A stretch of DNA of 64,000 nucleotides from assembly GCA_910591455.2 (NCBI GenBank), contig OU342816.1, positions 15,602,138-15,666,137 on the forward strand, written 5' to 3'. Origin of the DNA: Pholis gunnellus. Lineage: Eukaryota > Chordata > Actinopteri > Perciformes > Pholidae. This document shows, one piece after another, positions 37,480 through 49,000 of the stretch. The first letter of the stretch is position 1, and every line of letters begins with the position of its first letter. Under the pieces are notes generated by a model. That model saw only the letters and a list, made by a program, of their open reading frames with translations. It searched no databases and was not told the origin of the DNA. The position numbers and the translations under genes were made by a program.

Positions 37480-38430
37480 GAGAATGAATAAAATGATATT
37501 TTATGAGATATCATATACCTACGTAACGCAGAAATTCTGGGCAAATGGACCATGGAAGCTATTTTACTCACTCAAAACACAGTTATACACAAAGTGTAAA
37601 ATCTACAAGTTCTACCACAATTTCTTGTATTTTTTGCCAGGACACGGCGCGCTACGTACTCTGTTTTGAGATACCATCACGAAGCTAAAAGCTTTCATGG
37701 ACGAACAATGGATCAGACCGCATGAGCATCTCTCAGAGAATCCAGCCATATCTTCCAAATGTCTCTCCTTCAAACCATTCAAAAGTTACACCCAATAAGC
37801 CACCAAAACAATACACAGCCACACGGCAAAAAAATTGAAACGCATCGTACCTTGAGATGATTTTCGCCGGTAAAAACGGCCCAAATCCACAGTTAATCCC
37901 AGCCACTCTGTCTCTACTCTCTGTGTGTGTCTGTGAGAAAAAACGGGCTTCTACATGCAGGTATGGAGGCTCTCAAAATGATGCCAAACTGCTGTATTAG
38001 ATAGATTGAACACTATTAGTGATAAAACAAGTGAAATATATAGTTATATAGTATATAAAATTAGAATGGCTGCAACAGCTCTCAACCAAAATGAGAATTT
38101 GGCTCGACCCCGCCTGACCTCTCCATACTGAAACCTCTATAAGTTTGGCTTGCTTCACTTTATTAAAGCCACATTTTGTGCTATGATTTGGGAGTTTAGA
38201 CTTTCAGCTGCATTATTTCAAATAAATAATTTTTTTTTCAGGCGAACCTGAACATTTTGAGCTGTGTGCCATCTTCATTTACTCTTAACCAGTAACATAT
38301 ACACTGATAGATAACATCACAATTATTCAAATAGACCTTGTAGTTAGAGATCACTCTCTTTAGTATGGGTATGCATTTTTCGAGCAGAGGCCTAAAAATA
38401 GGGCTAGGGTGGCTGGGGTCCAACATGAAT
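37480..38430. repeat. Dispersed element copy 1 (related to 49240-50530)
   Basis: Shares ordered blocks with 49240-50530: a phrase ending 'gtaccttgag.tgattt', a 'gatagattga.aa.tattagtgataaa' stretch, and 'agaggcctaaaaa.agg' near the right end. No coding frame. Probably a non-autonomous DNA transposon family, class not determined. Confidence 0.5.
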
Positions 38431-38624
38431 ATCTTCTTGTACTTGGGCTGGTATGACTTAAATCACTGGAATGATGGTGTGTATGACAGCGTGTACATCT
38501 CTCTAAAACAAACAGGGAACCAGACCAACCCATGGCTTCAGCAGGAGCATGTGAGCGTTGTGTCATCACAGAGGAGCCAGAGGGTGGATGCAGCTTCTTC
38601 TGGGGGGGACACCTGGAGTCTACA

Positions 38625-38800
38625 CATCTTGTACTTTAGTACAAAAACATGTATTAATACCACCACATGGTGTAAATACTCTTTTACAAGTAAAAGTCCT
38701 GCATTCAAGTCTTACTTAGTAAAAGTACACAAAAATTGAGCATCAAAACTTTAAGGAGCAAAAATAAAAGTACTTATGATGCAGAATATTATACATTATA
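38625..38800 (+). repeat. Teleost dispersed repeat, 'GTAAAAGTAC' type
   Basis: Contains 'tacaagtaaaagtcctgcat' and repeated 'agtaaaagtac' phrases, like the copy at 12600-12790. The sequence from 38800 to 40690 shows no gene; it is AT-rich with short frames only. Confidence 0.6.
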
Positions 38801-40693
38801 AATATAATTATTGAGGCGTTAATGTGTTCATCACTTTAATGGCTTTATACACTGCTGGTAGTTTAATCTGTAATAACACATCATCATTTATTAGTTGAGT
38901 ATATTTAGTCTGATGTCCTTAATCTACTAAGTAACTAGTAGCTAATGCTGTCAAACACACATGGAGCAGTAAATGTACATAACTATGAACTACATGCATT
39001 AATGACGAAACGTGACGTGATACAACGGAGACGTGCGTGTTTATTTAACTGTTAAATATAATATGTTCGTTTCTTGTCGTGTAGTTGGGTCGATAACGAC
39101 TCCTACAGAACCTCTGTTTGACCCACAACAACAGATAAAGTCATAATTACCTTAAGAGATGATAAAGGTCCATCAATTTAACAGTAGAGTGACAACTGGT
39201 GAGTAAATAAGTGTGATACCTTCATAACTTTGTTCAGTTGGATGGAGATCGTTGCATTGGATCTGTTTCCAGATGAGACGTTTACATCAACATGATGAGA
39301 GCTTTAGGACACGATCAAGGTAAATTATGTTCTTATGACAAACGTGAATAATTCAATGTTTAGACTCGTTCTCTGCAGTAAACTCACAAATGCAGCAGAT
39401 TAGATTTATTAGAATAAAATAATATGAATAATGTTTTTACAGAATTCCAACACAAGACAACATTATTAATACTCGAGGTGACCGTGAGATACAAACACTT
39501 CAACAAAATATCATTCTACAAAATATCTGAACAAGCCTCTAAATGAAAAAGATACAAATTCACAAAAGAATAAACTACTTGGTGAGTGTTTGTACACATC
39601 TTCCATGTTAGTGAGACTCTGAGTATCAATCCTCCATTTTCACTATTCAGTGTTTAACTGATTCATCATCAGTGCCTCATTGTGAACTAATAACCTCTTT
39701 GTTCATCTGATTTTGTCTCTTTTACATTAAATGGATGAAATATTTGGTGGAGGCTGAAGCTCCAGAGACAGCGACCCGCAACCCATGACGTTTACCATAG
39801 AGGTCAAGGAAAAGTGGTTAGGAAAGGACGTTAGGAGTCATTTTGGGACTTTTCCCCATGTCTCTCTTTACTGTGATGCATCTTGGTTGTTGGACAGTGG
39901 TGGATGTGGATCATCAATGTCCTCTCTGAGTTGATGATGTTCACATTTAAACCCTTGTTTTTATTCTTTTAATCAATTATTTACTGAATTAAATCATCAT
40001 TGTTTCAATGAGGATGTAGTGTGTCCCATGTTGATAAGAGAAGAGTTTACTGTGTGACCCTGAAGAGGACTCTTGCATGTTTCGCTCTGTTTAAACGGCT
40101 GTATGACGAGTTTCCCCGGGGTCCCTGAACGCACCATGTGTTTCCATGATGTCAGAGACAGTGAGTGTGATTACTGATCCACCCGTTCTCTGTATACATC
40201 CTAAAAAGAGTAACCATGTTGTACTTTATGTTTCTCATTCATTTTATTGAAGTATAATAAAGTTTTTTCTCCAGTCAATCAGAATCTAGATAGTTGAGCG
40301 GTTATACTCGCTCAAGCTTTTTCATTTTTTATTGTGCAAATAAAAAGAAAAGTCTTTATATAATCAATATATCTCAATATGCAGATTTGAAAAACCGCTT
40401 CCTGTTTTTCTTGTTTTTCTTTTGAAGGTAAACAATATTTATTTATTTCACAACTGGACCTTTATTTCATCACCGTGGAGCATTTTACAAACTATTTTTT
40501 TTAAACCCAAAGCACACTTCACACCTACTTAATATTCACTTTACAACCTTTTGATGTACAAAGATATATATAAATATATATAATACACACTAAAGGACAG
40601 GGAGGAAGCAGAACAGATCATAGGTCCTCTTTTAATGCTTCAATCATTATAATACTATAAAATAATATTATTCTGAAGTGGTCCACTGTGCAT

Positions 40694-40785
40694 AATGAGT
40701 ACTTTTACTGTAACAGAGTACTTTTACACTGTCGTATTCGTACTTTAACTGTAACAGGGTATTTCTACACTGTCACAGTCACAGT
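40694..40785 (+). repeat. Short tandem repeat, about 41-bp unit (left array)
   Basis: Two copies of a unit built on 'actgtaacagagtac' plus 'tacactgtcgtatt.gtact'. The same unit reappears at 42147-42243, on the far side of the LINE fragment. Confidence 0.6.
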
Positions 40786-41125
40786 TCCACACAGACTGCA
40801 GTAGTCAGTAGCTGTACCTGCTGATGTTAACACATCTAGCAGAAATAAGAAGAAGGCACTTCATCTGATAGGAACAGCTCAGCCTGTCATGGAAACAGTC
40901 CTATAATCTGCTATCAGTCAGCAGCTTCTTGTGAAATCAGATAGAATCAGTTTTACACAACCGCAGTTCAGAAGCTGTGGTGAAGAAAACAAGTCCTCCT
41001 CTTCATCTGAGTAACAGCAGCTCAGACTTACACTCACGCTGCCTCAGTAGAGAAATATACCAAAGTTATCTACTAACACATGTTCCCTGTTCAACCTAAA
41101 GTGTGTTATTAGTGACTTTGGTCAT

Positions 41126-42118
41126 GTTACATTACATTACAGTCATTTAGCAGACGCTTTTATCCAACGTGACTTACAATAAGTGAATTCAACACAGGTA
41201 TTCAAGAGAACTACTAGTCACCAGAAGTCATAAGTGCATCTCCTTTTTTAAACGAGCATCTAAGAGCATAAACCAGAGCAAACGTACAGTGCAGAAACAA
41301 ACGAAAACAATAAGTGCAACAAACTAGTATGAATACAATAAGTGCTAAGTGGAAGGCTCAGGGTAGTACTTCTTGAAGAGGTGAGTTTTCAGCCTGATGA
41401 AAGATGGGCAGCGACTCCGCTCTCCTGACATCAGTGGGGAGGTCATTCCACCATTGTGGGGCCAGGACAGAAAACAGCCGTGACCGGGTCGGTCGGCCGC
41501 AGGGACCTCTGAGCGAAGGGGCAACCAATCGCCCCGAGGCAGCAGAGACAAGTGGTTGGGCAGGGGTGTAGGGCTTGACCATGGCCTGGAGATAGGAAGG
41601 AGCTGTTCCTTTCACTGCCCTATAGGCTAGCACCAGAGTCTTAAACTGGATGCGAGCTCTTACAGGGAGCCAGTGTAGAGCACGGAGAAGGGAAGTTGTG
41701 TGGGAGAACTTGGGGCGATTGAAAACCAGGCGAGCTGCAGCTTTCTGGACAAGCTCCAGAGGTCTGATGGCCGACACGCCGGGGCTCCGGCAAGTAGAGA
41801 GTTGCAGTAGTCCAGGTGGGAGATGACAAGAGCCTGGATGACCACCTGCACCGTCTCGTCAGTGAGGAAGGAGCGAATCCTCCTGATGTTATAGAGCAGG
41901 AATCTGCAGGAGCGTGTAACCGATGCAATGTTTGCTGAGAACGACAGTTGGTCGTTCTGGTCACACCCAGGTTCCTCGCAGTCCGAGTTGGCGTCACCAC
42001 GGTATCATCAAAGGTGATGGACAGGTCACGGTGCGGGCAACCCTTCCCCGGGAGGAACAGTAGCTCGGTTTTGTCCAGGTTGAGCTTCAGGTGGTGTTTC
42101 GTCATCCACTTCCCACAG
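41126..42118 (-). mobile_element. 5'-truncated L2-type LINE retrotransposon fragment
   Basis: Minus-strand frames encode the C-terminal part of a LINE reverse transcriptase polyprotein: HHLKLNLDKTELLFLPGKG near 42100, VIQALVISHLDYCNSLLAG near 41840, then AAARLVFNRPKFSHTTSLL and LHWLPVRARIQFKTLVLAY (41777-41640) and LAPQWWNDLP. The reading moves between frames, so it is inactive. The 3' tail at 41128-41190 carries the common teleost phrase 'cagtcatttagcagacgctt'. Only about 1 kb of the 3' end is present, as expected for incomplete reverse transcription. Confidence 0.85.
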
Positions 42119-42146
42119 CAGATTTAGAGAATACAGCTTTGTACTA

Positions 42147-42243
42147 GTGCTTTCCCTGTAACAGAGTATTTTTACACTGTCGTATTAGTGCTTTCACTGT
42201 AACAGAGTACTTCTACACTGTCGTATTAGTACTTTTACTGCAT
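42147..42243 (+). repeat. Short tandem repeat, about 41-bp unit (right array)
   Basis: Two and a half copies of the same unit as 40694-40785 ('ctgtaacagagta.tt.taca', then 'ctgtcgtattagt'). The region from 42250 to 43000 has no gene apart from the 5' end of the SRCR transcript. Confidence 0.6.
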
Positions 42244-43005
42244 TAAAAGATGTGAGTACTTCCATGTCTCTCAGGAGAAACTTGATAAAGAGCAACAACA
42301 GAGTCAGTTTGAATTAGGAGTTCACTAAATCATCAGAAGTAATACATCACGAGAAACTATTCAGTGAAGGAGAAACAAACTGACGACACATGATGTAAGA
42401 TCACCAGAGCAACACACAGGAAGGTGCTGGATGTGCTCACAGAGATATTGATCTGTTGATTGAAGGTCAGATGGACCAATGGATTCAGATCTGAACACAT
42501 CCTGCAGCTTCATGACGGACTCATTATATCAAAATGATTATAGAGAGACATAATGCAACTACAGAGAGACTCAAACAACCATGAAAGTTAAAGAAAACCA
42601 CAAACATGTAAAACAACTACAAGAAAATATGAAACTACTATAATAAGACTCAAACAAACACAAAAGATTTAAAACTATAAAGAAGTGAAACTCTTTCCTA
42701 TATTTCTATTTGTCTAGCTCTATAGATCTATAGTTCTATGGTTCTATACTTCCATGAGCCCACATGCTGAACAGGACAATAATTGAACAGATTGGTGTCA
42801 GACCAAAGTGAGAACAAGACACCAGAGTGAAGAAGTGTCTGATCCACTGGTCACACTGGAACATGGTGGACAGAAGAAGCTGATCATGTGACAGAGACTC
42901 TTCTCTGTAAAACTAAAGACAGATAAGCCATCAGTAAAGCTCCACCTCTTCCTGTACGCAGATATACACTGAGGACAGCACACAGACACTCAGACGGGCA
43001 GAGAG

Positions 43006-46000
43006 ATGGGCAGAGAGACGGGCAGAGAGATGGTCTACCTGGACGTCATGGATCACCTGTTGATGCTGCTGATGTTGCTGTGGAGCTCAGGTAGGACTCT
43101 GATTAACAGAAGATGTGTTTTATTACAATATTACTGTTGTATCTTTAAATCAGAGAACACACACACACACACACACACATACATACATACACAAACGCAC
43201 ACACATATATGCACATACACACATAAGCACACACGCATAAACACACACACGTACGCACACACACATACGCATACACACATACGCACATACACATTCGCAC
43301 ATACACACAAAAATACAAACATACATACATGTACGTACACACACACATACGCACACACACATAAGCACACACATACTTACATACATACGTACGCACATAT
43401 ACACACATACACGTACAGACACACATACACATGTACGCACATACAAACACAGAAATACGAACATACATACACATACATACGCACAAAAGCACATACACGC
43501 ACACACACTCAAACTCACATTCACACACATACGCACATACACACGTACGCGCACACATATATACACACATACATACACACGTACGCACACACACATACGC
43601 ACATACACACATACAAACACATTCACATACGCACACATACACATACACACATACACATACACACCCATACACTGGTACAGACACACATACACATGTACGC
43701 ACATACACACAAATACAAACATACATACACATATATACGCATATACACTCACACATATAAACTCACACACTCGTACAGACACACATACACATGTACGCAC
43801 ATACACACACAAATACAAACATACACACACTTACATACACACATACGCACAAACACACGCGCACACGTACACATAAACATACAGACATACAAATACAAAC
43901 ACACACATACACATACACATACAAAGACACATACGCACATACACATACACACCCACACACTGGTACAGACACACATACACATGTACGCACATACACACAC
44001 AAATACGAACATACATACACATACATACGCACATACACACACACACACATAAACGCACATACACGTACACACACACACACACATACGCACGCACATATAC
44101 GCACACACACACTTACATACACACATACGCACAAATACACACGCACACGTACACACACACATACATACGCACACATACACATACATACGCACAAGCACAC
44201 ATACACACTAAACATGAAGACAATGGAGTGAGGTCGTATTGTTGCGATCAAATGAAAAAGTTTCAAAATAAATAAATAATTCTTTGTGAATAATAACAAT
44301 TAAAGTGATGAATTATTGACTGTATGAACTGTACCAGCCTCCATGTTAAAATAAAAAACTCCTCAAAAGTTTCCTCTTAGTTTATAAAACGGGATGTTTC
44401 CGGAACGAACACATTCAAGTTAAAATCCAACATGTTAATCAAATCATAAGTTATTGATTATGTTTGTAGTAAATTCATATTCATGCAGTCAATGTATACT
44501 CAGTAATGATCTCTGTGTGCAGTGTGTTATACTGTTGGTGGTCGAGTCCTCCATAGCTTCAGAATGCAGCATGTGATCAGGGAGGCTGTTTGTAATCTGA
44601 TATCAGCCTCACTGTTTCCTGTTCACTCTCCTACAGATGGATCAGAGCAGCATTGAGTTACTGCTAATGCTGACTCAGCATTTACTGCTGCTTCACATTA
44701 AAACACCTCAACAAGACAATCACAATGGGGGCTTTTATTGTGAAGCACTCACAGAAAACACAATGTATTCATCACTGAGTACTGAGAGAGCATCATGAGT
44801 CGCTGCCTGTGATTTGCTGAACCATTTTAAACCCTTTTCTTTGCTGCCTGATAATAATCAATATAATATGTTGTTATTATCAGTAGTAGTTATCAGCATC
44901 GTGTTCCAGCCACTGGTGGGGAAACACTCGAGACGCCTCACGGATGCAGCAAGCATAAATCACTCTTAAGGTTGTAAAAGGAGGAAGTGTTTAGGAGAGG
45001 AGACAAGGACAGGTTTAAAGAGCACAGGTTCAGCCATGAGGTGAAAGATGCTAAACAACTGTACTCAGAGAAACTTCAACAGCAGTTCTCAGCTAATGAC
45101 TGCTTCTGTCTGAAAGGTTCTCGTATCCTCAAGCAACACAAAGCTTGTTGTGATTGTAGTAATGGTGTGTATTGGAAACATTTGGATGTGAGCTGCTGTC
45201 TTCTTAACTTTGGACATTTCTCTGTTTTTAGCCTCTCCCCTCACGATGCTCTGCCTTCTGAGGGAAGCCCTTGTTAACAATTTAAATTTAAAAAAATTAT
45301 AAATGTCTTGTTTTGTCGTATTGTCACAAAAAAATAAGACCCTTTAATCTCCTCTTCTGTGATTGGCTGAAACAGAAGGAGACGTCTAAACCAGTGGCTG
45401 CTGGTCAATAGAGGGCCTGGCCCCACCTTGAGCCCCCCCCCACCCCCCAAAAAAAGAAGAAAAAGAAATCCTGTGCTCTTATTTTGAAGGGGATTTTGTA
45501 TGTAGCCTGTCTGCTCATCATCTCCGCTTGTGTGCACGTCTCAGAACGCGCAGCTAGTGGGGCCGATCAATAGTTACAGCCAAAAAGCCACAGAAAGCAC
45601 AATTCCAACACTGCCAAATATTAGAACTGTATCATACCTTGAGTCGATTTTCAGGGCGAAAACGGAGAAATCCCAAATTAATCCTTATTAGAAATGTGCT
45701 GGCTAGCTCACTATGCACGTCTGAAACTTAAAATGGCGATTCTCCGTGGGAATTACCCACAAGTCATAGCAATGTGACGTTAAACACGGGGTAACCATTC
45801 GACACATGGATAAGTAAAAAACAAAAGGTAAACAAAGAGGACGGATCACGTGTGTTCAGCCTGGTGTATTACATTTACACAGAAATATTAAGGGTTAAAG
45901 ATGGAACAAAAAATAAACATGAAATCAGAGAATATTTATTTATTTATTCATCAAATATTTGATTTTGTCATTGAAGCTGTTTTGACAAAAACGAGTAGAT

Positions 46001-49000
46001 TATACGAACGTACTTATCATCTTGAGAGGAAAGAGTCTGGAAGACGTTCAAATCAGGGAATACAAAGTATAAAATAAATACACACAATTATACATCATAT
46101 TTTTTGTCGTTTTCATGGTAACGTGATATGTTGCAGCAAAGTGCTGTCCCGTTCCTATTTACACCATCTCAAGCCCTCACAGTCTCTCACACTCACCCAC
46201 TTACCAGGTGACGTCAGTAAGTCCTTGAGGGTTCAGGGTTTGAGGGTTTAGGGGGGACATTGGGATTTGGCCGATTTGGCCCCAAGCTGCGCGTTCTCGT
46301 CAGGAGAAGTCTCTTCAGGCGAGCGTGAGCGCCAGCGCGAGCACTACTCCTCCAAGTCCCGTTTGAGAGGAGAAGTTTGAGGAGAAACTTCAGGCCAAAG
46401 AGCTGATCCCAGATCAGCCTGACCTCACAATCAGACAGCAGACTAGCGGGAAAGGGAGGCAATACATGAAGCTTCTCTACTTCTCTACTAGCTGTACCAG
46501 ACAGGTTTGGCTAGCTGGATGCAGTCATGCTAATAACTTATTTAGCTTTTGAAAACAACGGGGACAGATCCAGCACGGACAGTTAGGGAGTGAGGGATGA
46601 GGAGGTAGGAAACATGAGAACACCAGGGTAGGGAGTGAGGGATGAGGAGGTAAGGAAACATGAGAACACCAGGGTAGGGAGTGAGGGATGAGGAGGTAAG
46701 GAAACATGAGAACACCGGGGTTGGGAGTGAGGGATGAGGAGGTAGGAAACATGAGAACACCAGGGTAGGGAGTGAGGGATGAGGAGGTAAGGAAACATGT
46801 GAACACCAGGGTAGGGAGTGAGGGATGAGGAGGTGAGGAAACATGAGAACACCAGGGTAGGGAGTGAGGGATGAGGAGGTAAGGAAACATGAGAACAACG
46901 GGGTAGGGAGTGAGGGATGAGGAGGTAAGGAAACATAAGAACACCGGCGTAGGGAGTAAGGGATAAGGAGGTAAGGAAACATGAGAACACTGGGGTAGGG
47001 AATGAGGGATGAGGAGGTAAGGAAACATGAGAACACCAGGGTACACATGAGAACTCTCTCAAGCTACATATTAGGCAAAGTGAACTTCTTTTCTTTTACA
47101 TAGTTTCATGACAACTTGGTCATTGAGGCGTCAACATTTAATAGAGATGGTAAATTAACAGTGAAAACTCATCATAGCTTATATATATATATATGTATGC
47201 GTGTGTTTTATATTATACTGATTATTATACGATGTATATTATACTGTATATATATTGTAGTGGCAGCTTATTTTACCGTCCTTCTTGGCCACTTCTTGCA
47301 GGATGTAAAGGGTTCTGACTCACGTAGACCACCATGAGCTATTGCAGGCTAAACTTGTCTTGTTAGCTGTCCAAGGATGAGGCACGTCGCTCGTAGTTAG
47401 AAGTAGTTTTATTCTTCGATGTAAACAAAAAATAAACAAAGTCCTTGTGCAATAACTGGAGTACTAAAACATTGACCTTCTGCTGGCTATAACTAAAACA
47501 TCTTTAATCTGCGGTCTTCTGCGATCTCTAATTTGCGGTCAGAAAAAGTGTTGCTCCACATCCTGCTTCATCAAAACCTAACTGGCACTGAAAACCTACT
47601 TAAAGGAGTCAACCAAATATTATCCAATAGCAGGACAGAATAGAGGAGCCTTTATCTTAATAGGGTAAAGACATACATGTGAAGCACATTCTACAACATG
47701 ACCAATTACCTTTACTAATTACCTCTATTATATGGTAAACATTCTAAAGGGCATAACACACATACTATTGCAATAAACATAAAATACAAAAAACTGGCTC
47801 TTACATATATGTTATACTGAATATTATATGATATTATACTGAATTGCCTGTGAGGGTGACTAAAATAAGATGTCCTGACGTGTTTATCAAAGTGTTGTTT
47901 ACTGCTTTTTTTCGTGTTGGAATAAATGTTAAATATTTAAGTAGTAATGCGTGTTTGATACCTTAATGTTTTTGCATTAAATCATTCTGGGATGTTTGCT
48001 GAAATTGATTGGATGGCCCTACCTAGAACATGTTCCACCAGCCGCCACTGATCTAAACACAGTCTTGTTTTTTAACACAGTTGCAGGTTCAACTGTCTGA
48101 ATATTAATGTAACAACATCACAATACGTTTTTGATGTAAATTGCAAATATATTTCTATTATATTTACTTTAAACAACAAATATGTGTCTATTTCTCCAGG
48201 ACTCCAGGCTGAAGGAAATCACACATCAACAGGTAAGTAGAGAAAGAAAAGAGAAATAAAGACCCAGCGAAGCATAACCAGCATTCAAGTGTTAGTTTAT
48301 ATTTTATTAATTAAATTCATTTCTTTACGGACGACTCTCTTGTTTCTGTTCAGAACATGTCAGGTTGGTGGAAGGAGACAGTCGCTGTGCAGGAACACTG
48401 GAGGTGAAACATCAAGGAGAATGGAGACCAGTATATCACTCTGGCTGGAGCCTGAAGACAGCAGCTGTTGCCTGTAGAGATCTGGACTGTGGCTCTGCTG
48501 TTTCTAACAGACAGCGAGAGGAGTCCTCAGAGAGATCTGTGTGGAGGATCTACCCTAGCTGTGTTCAGTCTGGATCTGCTCTGAAGGATTGTGTAGCATC
48601 AGCTTCCACTTCCTTCATCCTGGATCTCACCTGCTCAGGTAAGCCCATCAGTGACATCATCAGTGACATCATCTCTGACAGTAATGTATCCAGGTGGACA
48701 CACACATGCAGCAGCTAGAATGGCAGCAGACTTGTCTGATGAGCTGCTGCCTCAGTAAATCAGGTGCTGAATGCACCAAGATATCTTTATATATGAAACC
48801 TCCATGTCTGCTGCTTCAGGAGTCCTCTGGGCCGACCACCAACCAGCCTGAAAGGACTCCTCCTTCAGCTCCACAGCTTTCTTATTCACTGGTTTACACC
48901 AGCAGCTTCTTTGGTTTACACCATAACAGGCACCAATGACCTACTGGACACAACTTAGAGCAGCTCAGCTCAGCCGAGGACTCGTCAGTATCTCCACACC

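Larger units (their letters stand above)
45392..48050. mobile_element. Non-autonomous hAT-like DNA transposon, 2659 bp
   Basis: Left end CAGTGGCTGCTGGT (45392-45405) is the inverted match of the right end ACCAGCCGCCACTG (48037-48050), 13 of 14. It is flanked by an 8-bp target duplication, GTCTAAAC (45384-45391) and ATCTAAAC (48051-48058), with one difference. The paralogous site in copy B, 53615-53622, has a single GTCTAAAC and no insert. The CAGTGG ends and 8-bp duplication fit the hAT superfamily. I see no transposase frame. Confidence 0.82.

Noticed and set aside
43091..44052. A 348-codon open frame continuing from the SRCR signal-peptide exon, rich in His and Thr
   Set aside because: Beyond 43090 it is unspliced intron made of CA/TACA microsatellite; several other frames on both strands are open here for the same reason. 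Only the first 85 bp are coding.
43157..44209. Regular direct repeats that might suggest a CRISPR-like array
   Set aside because: Simple-sequence microsatellite without unique spacers, in a vertebrate genome.
46525..47062. Three overlapping 159-173-codon minus-strand frames (Pro/Leu/Ser-rich)
   Set aside because: All three frames are open because the 46-bp minisatellite has no stop on that strand; no start context, domain or splice support.
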